Positions 41,888 to 49,024 of a stretch of 49,024 bases of DNA are shown piece by piece. Numbering within the stretch: the first letter of the stretch is position 1; the number at the start of each line of letters is the position of its first letter. Below the pieces are notes generated by a model that did not search any database, had not been told where the DNA came from, and saw only the letters and a program-made list of their open reading frames with translations. The translations under genes were made by a program, and so were the position numbers. Source of the DNA: CAZGAH01 sp964523295. Its GTDB lineage: Bacteria > Desulfobacterota > Desulfovibrionia > Desulfovibrionales > Desulfovibrionaceae. The stretch covers positions 1 through 49,024 of the forward strand of contig CAZGAH010000031.1 in the NCBI GenBank assembly GCA_964523295.1, written 5' to 3'.

Positions 41888-43563
41888 AGGGATTCCAGTT
41901 TTTTCATGATCCTGGACTTGTCGTCCGGATTGAACTGCAGGGCCTTTGTATATCCTTTTCGAGCCTCATCGCGACGTCCGGCCCTGGCGGCGATGTCGCC
42001 GTAGTGCTCCCAGATGATCGGGTCTTTGTCGGCGTTGGTGACGGCGCGGAGAATTTCTTCCCAGGCCAGCTCGATCTTGCCCTGCCGGTAATAGACCCAG
42101 GCCAGGGAATCCTGGATATAGCCGTTGTCGGGTTTGGCCTTGAGGGCTTTTTTGATAAGGATGTGCGCCCGGTCGAGGTCTTTGTTCGCGTCGGCGAGGG
42201 AATAGCCGACGTAGTTCATGGCGTCGGCGTGATCGGGATTGCGGGCGAGGATGCCTTCCATGAGTTGCATGGCCTCGTCCTTGTTTCCGCTTTTATCGCT
42301 GACGATGCCCAGATGAAAAAGCAGATCGATGTCGTCCGGCCACTGTTTGAGCGCTTCTTTGAGAATATCTTTGGACCGGGCGTAATCCTTTTTTTCTTCG
42401 AGCAGGCTGGCTTCCAGGGTCCAGAAGTCCTTTTGCCCAGGGTAGAGCTTGCGGCCGTTTGCCGCGAGCCGGAGCGCCTCCTCGGGTTGGCCGGTATCGA
42501 AGAGCAGGTGGGCCTTGAAGCGCAGGGCGCGGTCGTGGAAACGGCTGTGCTCCGGTATGGTATCGAGGTAAGAGAGCGCTTTGGTGAAATCCTTGCGGTT
42601 CTTGAAGGTGAGCAGGGCGAGATAGAAGCGGATTTCGTGTGCGTCGGGGTTGCTGTCGAGTACGGGCAGCAGCAGCCGTTCCGCATGATCGGAAAAACCC
42701 TGGTCGACGAACAGCGTGCCGGCGCCGAGCAGGAAGCTCGGGTCTTTCGGACCTTGCTGGGCCAGAGAAAAAGCCTTGGCCGGGTTGCGCAGTTTGAGGT
42801 TGAGGTCGATGAGCCGGAGCCAGAGTTCGTTGCTGCTTTCGCCCAGTTTGAGGATGCGCGCGTAGACCTGCTCTGCGGCGGCGAAATTTTTATCGAGTTC
42901 GTAGAGGTAGGCGAGCTCGGCCCAGGCCTCGACGATTTTCGGGTCGCTGTTGACGACCTTGTGCAGTTGGGCAATGGCTTTGGAACGCTGGCCCATGCCT
43001 CCCAGGGCCTTGGCCAGGAGAAAGGAGACGGTCGGGGTTTGTTTGGCGGCGGGGATGTCGGAAAGAATCTCAAAGGCCTTGGCGAACTCTTCGTTTCCCA
43101 ACAGCATTTCGGCGACTTTCTGGCGTATGGAAACGTCCGCGGGGTTTTTCTTCAGATAGGCCTTGATCAGGCGGAACGCATCATCGACGCGCTTATCGGT
43201 GAGATAGACCTCGGCCAGCAACAACTGCAGTTCCTGGTTGTCCGGATATTTTTTCAGACCGGCCTCGAGGACGGTCCTGGTCTCGGCCGGCTGGCCCTGG
43301 TTCCAGTAGAACGTCGCCGCTTCGTAATAGATATCTGGAGAGACTTCGGTCTTGAGCAGCTGATCCAGGGCGTATTTGCCGACGTCGCCGTCCTGCGTGC
43401 GCTTGGCGTCCTCCAGCAGCAGATAGTAGTAGGTGGCCTTGGCCTCCGGGGATAATTCCCAGGTGACGGAATCGGCTTTTTTGGATTTCAACGGCGCGCA
43501 GGCGCAAAGCGCTCCGAGGAGCAGGCAGGTCACGGAACGAAAAAAACAGGGAGATAAGCGCAT
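41884..43563 (-). CDS. TPR-repeat lipoprotein
   Basis: 559 residues. The ATG at 43563 begins a lipoprotein signal: MRLSPCFFRSVTCLLLGALC, ending in LCAC, a plausible lipobox. An in-frame ATG 103 codons upstream adds a low-quality, Ser/Gly-rich extension and is not preferred. The rest is a long array of tetratricopeptide repeats, visible as AEVYLTDKRVDDAFRLIKAY, WAELAYLYELDKNFAAAEQV and MNYVGYSLADANKDLDRAHI. TPR arrays are protein-binding scaffolds; with a lipid anchor it would sit in the cell envelope. It lies between rpoH (208 bp upstream) and the LolB-like gene. Confidence 0.85.
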   Translation of the reverse strand: MRLSPCFFRSVTCLLLGALCACAPLKSKKADSVTWELSPEAKATYYYLLLEDAKRTQDGDVGKYALDQLLKTEVSPDIYYEAATFYWNQGQPAETRTVLEAGLKKYPDNQELQLLLAEVYLTDKRVDDAFRLIKAYLKKNPADVSIRQKVAEMLLGNEEFAKAFEILSDIPAAKQTPTVSFLLAKALGGMGQRSKAIAQLHKVVNSDPKIVEAWAELAYLYELDKNFAAAEQVYARILKLGESSNELWLRLIDLNLKLRNPAKAFSLAQQGPKDPSFLLGAGTLFVDQGFSDHAERLLLPVLDSNPDAHEIRFYLALLTFKNRKDFTKALSYLDTIPEHSRFHDRALRFKAHLLFDTGQPEEALRLAANGRKLYPGQKDFWTLEASLLEEKKDYARSKDILKEALKQWPDDIDLLFHLGIVSDKSGNKDEAMQLMEGILARNPDHADAMNYVGYSLADANKDLDRAHILIKKALKAKPDNGYIQDSLAWVYYRQGKIELAWEEILRAVTNADKDPIIWEHYGDIAARAGRRDEARKGYTKALQFNPDDKSRIMKKLESL

Positions 43564-43771
43564 AAGAGCATATCCATTATGACAGAAGTTACGCCAGCGG
43601 GCGCGCGGGTATTCCTTGTTCCGGCCCGGGCCGGCGCGCGGTGGAGGGCTGGCTGCGCGTTCGTCGATGCCTCCGGGCGGAGGTCGTTGCGCGTCGCCAT
43701 AATACTGCGATGCGAAAAATTGGCAACTCAAACCTCGACCGGCCAGGCGGCCCGGCCCCCCCCCGGAGCGG

Positions 43772-44791
43772 CTAATCGCTTTTATCGATCCAGTCCTCGG
43801 AGAAGTCGCTGATCCGCTGCGAGAGATGTGCCCGGAGCTTGTGGAGGAGCCGGTGTTCCAGCTGCCGGACACGCTCCCGGGTTATGCCATACTTTTCGCC
43901 GATTTCTCGCAGGGTGGCCGGTTGATCGGCCAGGAGCCGTTCCTCCAGGATGTCAATTTCCTTGTCGCTCAGTTCGGGAATGATGGTTTCAAGATGCTCC
44001 CGGATGGCCTTGGCGATTTCCTCTTTGGCCAGGGTTTCCTCGATGCCGGGCCCAGTGGCGGGAAGGACGTCCAGGCGGGTGGTCTGCGAATCGTCGCTCA
44101 GCGTATGATCCAGGGAAACATCGCCCCCGCCCATGCGTTGCTCCATTTCCTGAACCTGACTTTCGGGGACGTTGAGCGCCTGGGACAGGGTCGAGGCGTC
44201 GGGGGCGAAGCCCAGGGACTCCAGCCGCTGCCGTTCCTTGCTCAAATTGTAAAACAGCTTGCGCTGGGCCTGCGTGGTCCCGAGTTTCACCATCCGCCAG
44301 TTATCCATGATGAACTTGAGGATAAAGGCCTTGATCCAGAACGAGGCGTAATAGGAAAATTTGATCCCTTTTTCAGGATCGAACTTCTGGACGGCGCGCA
44401 TCAGGCCGACATTGCCCTCCTGGATCAGGTCGAGCAGGTTTTGCATCCAGCGGCGCTGGAAATCCATGGCGATTCGGACGACCAGGCGGAGATGCGAAGA
44501 GACCAGCCGGAAGGCAGCCGCCTGGTCGTTGTGTTCGATCACCCGGCGCGAGAGTTCGTATTCCTCGTCCGGGCCGAGCATGGGAAAACGGCTGATTTCC
44601 CGTAGATAGAGCCGCAGGGGATCATGAACGACTCCCTGTACGGGCGGCGCCACGTACGGCATGGGCAGGTTCCGCCGGTCGTCCTGAGCGGCGTCGTTGC
44701 CGGACTCGTCTTCGAAAACGTCGGCATCGTCGAGCGTCATTTCGTCGTCGATGTCGCGTTCGACAGGGGGATCGTGCGGTTCGGAAGGCAT
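43772..44791 (-). CDS. rpoH: Heat-shock sigma factor, sigma-32 type
   Basis: 339 residues. After an acidic N-terminal 55 residues, sigma region 1.2 gives DPLRLYLREISRFPMLGPDE. Region 2 includes LVSSHLRLVVRIAMDFQRRW and NLLDLIQEGNVGLMRAVQKF, then KGIKFSYYASFWIKAFILKF. The segment QRKLFYNLSKE near residue 180 is the RpoH box that separates sigma-32 from RpoD. Region 4 ends with LREIGEKYGITRERVRQLEH, the -35-binding helix. It directs transcription of chaperone and protease genes. The start has only a weak upstream site. It is divergent from metH. Confidence 0.9.
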   Translation of the reverse strand: MPSEPHDPPVERDIDDEMTLDDADVFEDESGNDAAQDDRRNLPMPYVAPPVQGVVHDPLRLYLREISRFPMLGPDEEYELSRRVIEHNDQAAAFRLVSSHLRLVVRIAMDFQRRWMQNLLDLIQEGNVGLMRAVQKFDPEKGIKFSYYASFWIKAFILKFIMDNWRMVKLGTTQAQRKLFYNLSKERQRLESLGFAPDASTLSQALNVPESQVQEMEQRMGGGDVSLDHTLSDDSQTTRLDVLPATGPGIEETLAKEEIAKAIREHLETIIPELSDKEIDILEERLLADQPATLREIGEKYGITRERVRQLEHRLLHKLRAHLSQRISDFSEDWIDKSD

Positions 44792-45026
44792 TTGTCCGGT
44801 GTTCGTGTCCAGGTTCGTCGTGTATTTGAGAAAACGCGGCTGCCGGCCGCAATGACTCCGAAGTATTACCTTCTACATTTTTTATTTGTCCTTTTCAATG
44901 ATTTTCAGTACAGGAAGCGGACCGTTACGGTCGCCGGTCGCCGACAGGAAACATTTGCTGCATCATGCTGACGCGGTGCTGGCAGGTGCAGACGTGATCG
45001 GTCGCCGAGGCATTCAGGAGTGATTG

Positions 45027-47477
45027 ATGCTGGATTTACGTACTGCGCTTGCAACGCCCGAGATTCTTTTGCTTGACGGGGCCATGGGCACCCGACTTCA
45101 GAGCTGGGGATTGCCCCCTGGCGAGTCACCGGAACATTTTTGCCTGGCCAGGCCCGATCTGCTGCACACCATCCATACCGACTACGTCGCGGCAGGCGCC
45201 CGGATCATCAGCACCTGCACCTTCGGAGGAACGCGGTTCAAGCTTGGAGCGGACATCGACGTCGTCGCCTTCAACCGACGCATGGCCGGCCTGGCGCGCG
45301 AAGCGGCCGGGGACAAGGCCTGGGTGGCCGGAAGCGTCGGGCCAGGCGGCCATTTTGTCGAGCCATTGGGTGCGCTGAACTTTGTCGAGCTGGTCGAGGC
45401 CTTCAAGGAACAGATCCGCGGCCTGGAGCAGGGCGGAGCGGATTGCATTCTGGCCGAAACGCAGTTCGATCTGGCCGAGGTGCGGGCTATCGTACTCGCG
45501 GCCCGCGAAACGACCTCCCTGCCGGTCATCGTGTCCATGACCTTCGAGCAGGGTGTCAGTCTGACCGGGAGCACGCCGGAAATTTTTCTGGAAACCATGC
45601 AGAACATGGGCGTGGACGGGATTGGCGTGAATTGCAGCGCCGGCCCCCTGGACTTGCTCGGCGTGGTTCAGACCATGGTCCCGCTGCTGGATGTGCCGCT
45701 CTTCGTCTATCCCAACGCGGGCCTGCCCGAACTTGTGGACGGGCAGACCCGCTTTTCCCTGGATCCCGAAGGCTTCGCGACGCAGATGCTCGCCGTTGCC
45801 GAGGCCGGGGCAAAGGTGCTCGGCGGCTGCTGCGGCACCACCCCGGAGCACATTGCGGCACTGGCCCGCGTCATGGCGGGGCGCAGGGTGCACGCGCCTG
45901 CCAGCCGGCCAGCCGCGAGTCTGGTGCTGACATCCCGAAGTCGCATCGTCCGCGTGGGGTTCGACCAGCCCTGCCTCCTGGTGGGCGAGCGCATCAATCC
46001 CACCGGCAAGAAGGCCCTGGCCGCGGAGCTTCAGGCCGGGGCATTCCCCCTGGCCCTTCGTTTTGCCGAAGAGCAGATCGAGCAGGGCGCCCGGGTTCTG
46101 GACGTGAACGTCGGAGCGCCGCAGGTGCAGGAGACCGTGGTTCTTCCTGCGCTGGTCAAGGAGCTGGTGGCGCGTTACCAGTGCCCGCTGTGTCTGGATT
46201 CCTCGCAGCCTGAGGCCGTCGAGGCGGCGCTGGGCGCCTGCCCGGGGTCGCCGCTGGTTAACTCCATCAGCGGTGAACCCGGACGCATGGAACGCCTTGG
46301 CCCCGTATGCCGGAAGAGCGGCGCGCCGTTCATTCTGCTGCCCCTGCGCGGCGCGGATCTGCCGGTGACCAGCGCGCAGCGCATTGCCATTATCGAGGAC
46401 ATGCTGCAACAGGCCCTGGATATGGGCATTCCCCGGCGCCTGATCATGGTCGACGTTCTGGCCCTGACTGTTTCCTCCAAGGCCGAGGCCGCGCGCTACT
46501 GCCTGGAGACCATCCGCTACTGTCGCGAACGGCTCGGGCTGCCTGCGATTCTCGGGCTGTCGAACATTTCCTTCGGTCTGCCTGCGCGCGAGCTGCTCAA
46601 TACGACGTTTCTGGTCATGGCCATGGCCGAGGGGCTGTGCGCCTGCATTGCCAATCCCTCGTCCGCGCGTCTGCGGGAGAATCTGGCGGCCGCAGAGGTG
46701 CTGCTCGCGCGTGACGCCCGGGCGGAGGTCTTTATCGCCGGCTATAAGGACTGGCGGCCGGGCGAGGCCGTCGTCCGCGCGGTGGAACATCGCGAGCTGC
46801 CGGGCACGCAGAAGGCCTCCGGGCTGCGCGAGGCGGTGATCGTCGGCGACCGCGACCGCATCTGCGCGTTGCTCGACGCCGAGCTGGATAAAGGCGCCAC
46901 GCCCTACGATCTGCTCGATACGCAGCTCATTCCGGCCATGACCGAGGTGGGTGACAAGTACGAGCGCAAGGAGTATTATCTGCCGCAGCTGCTGCTCTCG
47001 GCCGAGACCATGCAGCGCGCCTTCTCCCGATTGCGTCCGTTGCTCGAACTTGAGCGCAAGGGGCAGGATCAACCCGTGATCGTCATGGCCACGGTCGAGG
47101 GCGACATCCACGACATCGGCAAGAATATTGTCAGCCTGATGCTCGGCAATCACGGATTCCGGGTCGTCGACCTCGGCAAGGATGTCCCTGCCGCGCGGAT
47201 TGCCGAGGCGGTGCAGGAGCACGACGCCCGGCTCGTCGGGCTCTCCGCGCTGATGACTACGACCATGGTCCGCATGGAAGACGTGATTCTGGCGTTGCGC
47301 GAGCGGGCCTTGCCGGTACGGGTGATGGTCGGCGGCGCCGTGCTCACCGAGGCGTGGGCGCGCTCGATCGGCGCCGACGGCTACGCCCCCGACGCCGTGG
47401 CGGCGGTGCGCCTGGCCAAACGATTGCTGGACGAACGACAGGGCGTATCCGCACCGGCCGGCGAGTCCGGGGAGTGA
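45027..47477 (+). CDS. metH: Cobalamin-dependent methionine synthase, short form
   Basis: 816 residues, against about 1227 in E. coli. Domains: homocysteine-binding barrel (about 1-290) with LLDGAMGTRLQSWGL at the start, GVNCSAGP near 205 and the zinc-ligand pair in GGCCGTTPEHIAA near 267; pterin-binding barrel (about 305-560) with GERINPTGKKALA and LDVNVGAPQVQET; cap helices (about 590-680) and the B12-binding Rossmann domain with EGDIHDIGKNIVSLML near 690, whose His is the lower cobalt ligand. It ends there, so the C-terminal S-adenosylmethionine reactivation domain is missing. The chosen ATG has AGGAG 6 nt upstream. It transfers methyl from methyltetrahydrofolate to homocysteine. Confidence 0.93.
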   Translation: MLDLRTALATPEILLLDGAMGTRLQSWGLPPGESPEHFCLARPDLLHTIHTDYVAAGARIISTCTFGGTRFKLGADIDVVAFNRRMAGLAREAAGDKAWVAGSVGPGGHFVEPLGALNFVELVEAFKEQIRGLEQGGADCILAETQFDLAEVRAIVLAARETTSLPVIVSMTFEQGVSLTGSTPEIFLETMQNMGVDGIGVNCSAGPLDLLGVVQTMVPLLDVPLFVYPNAGLPELVDGQTRFSLDPEGFATQMLAVAEAGAKVLGGCCGTTPEHIAALARVMAGRRVHAPASRPAASLVLTSRSRIVRVGFDQPCLLVGERINPTGKKALAAELQAGAFPLALRFAEEQIEQGARVLDVNVGAPQVQETVVLPALVKELVARYQCPLCLDSSQPEAVEAALGACPGSPLVNSISGEPGRMERLGPVCRKSGAPFILLPLRGADLPVTSAQRIAIIEDMLQQALDMGIPRRLIMVDVLALTVSSKAEAARYCLETIRYCRERLGLPAILGLSNISFGLPARELLNTTFLVMAMAEGLCACIANPSSARLRENLAAAEVLLARDARAEVFIAGYKDWRPGEAVVRAVEHRELPGTQKASGLREAVIVGDRDRICALLDAELDKGATPYDLLDTQLIPAMTEVGDKYERKEYYLPQLLLSAETMQRAFSRLRPLLELERKGQDQPVIVMATVEGDIHDIGKNIVSLMLGNHGFRVVDLGKDVPAARIAEAVQEHDARLVGLSALMTTTMVRMEDVILALRERALPVRVMVGGAVLTEAWARSIGADGYAPDAVAAVRLAKRLLDERQGVSAPAGESGE

Positions 47478-47545
47478 ATATGAGCTGCGAGCTACGCCCG
47501 GACGCCTGTTCGCCGCATTATGGCCTGCGCAGTGGAGGAATACCG

Positions 47546-48028
47546 ATGTCCGTGAGCGTACCCCGCCTTGTCGTGCTTGTGCTGGCGGCGCTGTGTCTGC
47601 TGGCGCCGTCGCCGTCGCTCCAGGCAGCGGACAGACCGGCCGAAGTCACCCCGATGGATCTTTTCCGCATCATCAACGGCGGGCGCGACCGCGTCGTGGT
47701 GGTCAGTTTTTTCGCCACCTGGTGTCCGCCCTGCCTGATGGAGATACCCGGGCTCATGGAACTGCGCCGGCGGCATCCGGAATCGGCGCTCTATCTCGTG
47801 GGGATTTCCTTTGACAGCGATTCCGCGGTTGTCGAGAAGTTCCTGCAAAAGAATCCGCTGAACTATCCCGTAAAGATGGGGACGGCTGACGTGGCGCAGG
47901 CTTTCCAGGCCTTCGGGCTGCCCAAGTTACTCGTGTACGGCAAGGGGGGCGTGCTGGCGCTCAATCATGATGGCTTTCTCTCCGAGGACGATCTGCGCAA
48001 GGTGGTCGATCCTCTGGTCGCCCGATGA
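47546..48028 (+). CDS. TlpA-like periplasmic thioredoxin
   Basis: 160 residues. Signal peptide at the start (VPRLVVLVLAALCLLAP then SLQAADRP) followed by a thioredoxin fold: VVVVSFFATWCPPCLMEIPG with the redox CPPC pair near residue 61, LYLVGISFDSDSAVVEKFLQ, and GLPKLLVYGKGGVLALNHDG with the cis-Pro. TlpA/ResA proteins reduce disulfides in the periplasm, for example in cytochrome c assembly. The ATG at 47546 has GGAGGAA just upstream; an earlier ATG at 47480 lacks it. It follows metH by 68 bp and overlaps argA by 4 nt. Confidence 0.88.
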   Translation: MSVSVPRLVVLVLAALCLLAPSPSLQAADRPAEVTPMDLFRIINGGRDRVVVVSFFATWCPPCLMEIPGLMELRRRHPESALYLVGISFDSDSAVVEKFLQKNPLNYPVKMGTADVAQAFQAFGLPKLLVYGKGGVLALNHDGFLSEDDLRKVVDPLVAR

Positions 48029-48504
48029 GCGCGGCAGTGCGGGGCCACTACATCCGCAAGGCCCGGGTGCAGGACGTCAAGACCATTCACGGCCTGTTGA
48101 TGCACTTCTACAAGCTGGGCCTGCTGCTGCCCCGCTCGTACAACGAACTCTACAGCCATTTGCGCGATTTTTTTGTCGTGGCCCCGTTCGCAGGCGGCCC
48201 GGTCGTCGGCTGCTGCGCGCTTTCGATTACCTGGGAGGATCTGGCCGAAATCCGTTCCCTGGCCGTTGCCGAGACAATGCAACGGCAGGGCTGGGGGAAA
48301 CGTCTGGTCGAGGCCTGCCTGAGCGAGGCCGTGACCCTGGGGCTGTACCGCATCTTCGCCCTGACCTATCAGGTCGATTTTTTCGCCAGCCAGGGCTTCG
48401 AGGAAGTCAGCAAGGACGTCCTGCCGCAAAAGGTCTGGTCCGACTGCATCAAGTGCCCGAAATTTCCGGAATGCGATGAGATCGCTATGGCCATGGATTT
48501 GTAG
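48025..48504 (+). CDS. Short ArgA-type N-acetyltransferase
   Basis: 159 residues of the GNAT fold. Acetyl-CoA site: IRSLAVAETMQRQGWGKRLV near residue 77. The C-terminal LPQKVWSDCIKCPKFPECDE is a signature I associate with stand-alone N-acetylglutamate synthases (the short ArgA type, as in mycobacteria) and with the acetyltransferase part of ArgHA fusions. Such enzymes make N-acetylglutamate, the first step of arginine synthesis. The ATG overlaps the TlpA-like stop (ATGA). Confident on the fold; the ArgA assignment rests on the terminal motif. Confidence 0.8.
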   Translation: MSAAVRGHYIRKARVQDVKTIHGLLMHFYKLGLLLPRSYNELYSHLRDFFVVAPFAGGPVVGCCALSITWEDLAEIRSLAVAETMQRQGWGKRLVEACLSEAVTLGLYRIFALTYQVDFFASQGFEEVSKDVLPQKVWSDCIKCPKFPECDEIAMAMDL

Positions 48505-48550
48505 ACGGCGCCGCTTGTTGCTGCTCCTCTTAACCCTTCTCCCTTCGGAC

Positions 48551-49024
48551 CCAGGGCGATGCCCTGGGCTATATTCCATCGCACCTTCGGCGCTCGTTGC
48601 TCCCGTTACCAAGCCCTGAAAGGGCGACAGAGTATAGCCCGGGGCATCTCCCCGGGCTTTGTGCATCGGCTTAACCTTCTCCCTTTGGCCCCAGGGCGAT
48701 GCCCTGGGCTATATTCCATCGCACCTTCGGCGCTCGTTGCTCCCGTTACCAAGCCCTGAAAGGGCGACAGAGTATAGCCCGGGGCATCTCCCCGGGCTTT
48801 GTGCATCGGCTTAACCTTCTCCCTTTGGCCCCAGGGCGATGCCCTGGGCTATATTCCATCGCACCTTCGGCGCTCGTTGCTCCCGTTACCAAGCCCTGAA
48901 AGGGCGACAGAGTATAGCCCGGGGCATCTCCCCGGGCTTTGTGCATCGGCTTAACCTTCTCCCTTTGGCCCCAGGGCGATGCCCTGGGCTATATTCCATC
49001 GCACCTTCGGCGCTCGTTGCTCCC
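48551..49024. repeat. Exact 140-bp tandem repeat array, running off the right edge
   Basis: Core copies begin at 48551, 48691, 48831 and 48971, with no base difference seen between copies. A diverged lead-in to the first copy starts near 48529. Each unit has three hairpins: CCAGGGC-GAT-GCCCTGG (48551-48567), GCCCT-GAA-AGGGC (48613-48625) and GCCCGGGG-CATCT-CCCCGGGC (48637-48657) followed by TTT. Outer arms 48558-48575 and 48631-48648 are also inverted repeats (16 of 18). There are no varying spacers, so this is not a CRISPR array. The short open frames in it are translations of a structured repeat, not genes. Confidence 0.9.
48637..48660 (+). terminator. Hairpin with T-run after the metH-argA operon (first repeat unit)
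   Basis: GCCCGGGG pairs perfectly with CCCCGGGC over a 5-nt loop, then TTT. Being 133 bp past the argA stop, it could end the metH operon; the same structure recurs every 140 bp. Confidence 0.5.

Noticed and set aside
44792..45026. B12 or SAM riboswitch upstream of metH
   Set aside because: Only 235 bp of divergent sequence and no B12-box or SAM-I-like conserved core seen.
45126..47222. Long minus-strand open frame (698 codons) opposite metH
   Set aside because: Antisense shadow of a well-supported gene; composition is typical of codon-position bias in high-GC DNA.
48559..48946. Repeated 66-codon open frames in both directions
   Set aside because: They recur every 140 bp because the DNA is a tandem repeat with hairpins; no ribosome sites seen.
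48551..49024. CRISPR array
   Set aside because: Whole 140-bp units are identical, with no unique spacers and no cas genes.

Overview
The window is GC-rich, single-copy bacterial chromosome (no tRNA, rRNA or prophage seen), most consistent with a deltaproteobacterium of the Desulfovibrio type. This is inferred from the gene set: a YedE/TusA/DUF3343 selenium-sulfur cluster, an XRE-cupin regulator paired with an acyl-CoA synthetase, a short cobalamin-dependent methionine synthase without the reactivation domain, and a class II fructose bisphosphatase. Two 10-N runs (1383-1392 and 23530-23539) are assembly gap placeholders; each lies inside a gene.

Layout. 1-86: the cut remnant of an insertion-sequence transposase. 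217-525: a small unknown membrane protein. 699-4033 (minus): PHP phosphoesterase, U32 peptidase-family protein and an exported pentein-fold protein that lacks the catalytic cysteine. 4502-8944 (plus): CstA carbon-starvation transporter, XRE-cupin regulator, acyl-CoA synthetase, then a terminator. 9118-20917 (minus): a three-gene island with 4-nt overlaps: a giant DUF1998-type helicase with a nuclease-like tail, a SNF2 helicase and a large adenine methyltransferase. This is the best candidate for an unusual system here: DISARM-like in parts, but without separate drmB and drmC genes. 21339-24315 (minus): the selenium/sulfur cluster yedE, tusA-like, DUF3343, a NAD(P)H-hydrate-dehydratase-like kinase and a DUF1858-like small ORF interrupted by an in-frame TAG. 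24652-32936 (minus): Lon-type protease, CorA, Pit phosphate transporter, an orphan Nif11-like small protein and glycogen phosphorylase. 33252-38809 (plus): a two-gene signalling operon, a cytoplasmic hybrid histidine kinase with two Hpt modules and a REC-PP2C-REC-GGDEF protein, in which several modules have lost their key residues. 38915-44791 (minus): RpoH sigma factor, TPR lipoprotein, LolB-like lipoprotein, a coiled-coil protein, RpiB and GlpX. 45027-48504 (plus): MetH, a TlpA-like thioredoxin and a short ArgA-type acetyltransferase. 48551-49024: exact 140-bp tandem repeats built from three hairpins, running off the right edge.

How they fit together: most of the window is housekeeping, covering carbon storage and sugar-phosphate flow (GlgP, GlpX, RpiB), carbon scavenging (CstA, acyl-CoA synthetase), ion transport (CorA, Pit), proteostasis (RpoH, Lon), and methionine and arginine synthesis. 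The helicase/methylase island between two metabolic blocks is the accessory insertion. All functions are assigned by reading motifs in the translated sequence; no database search was possible.
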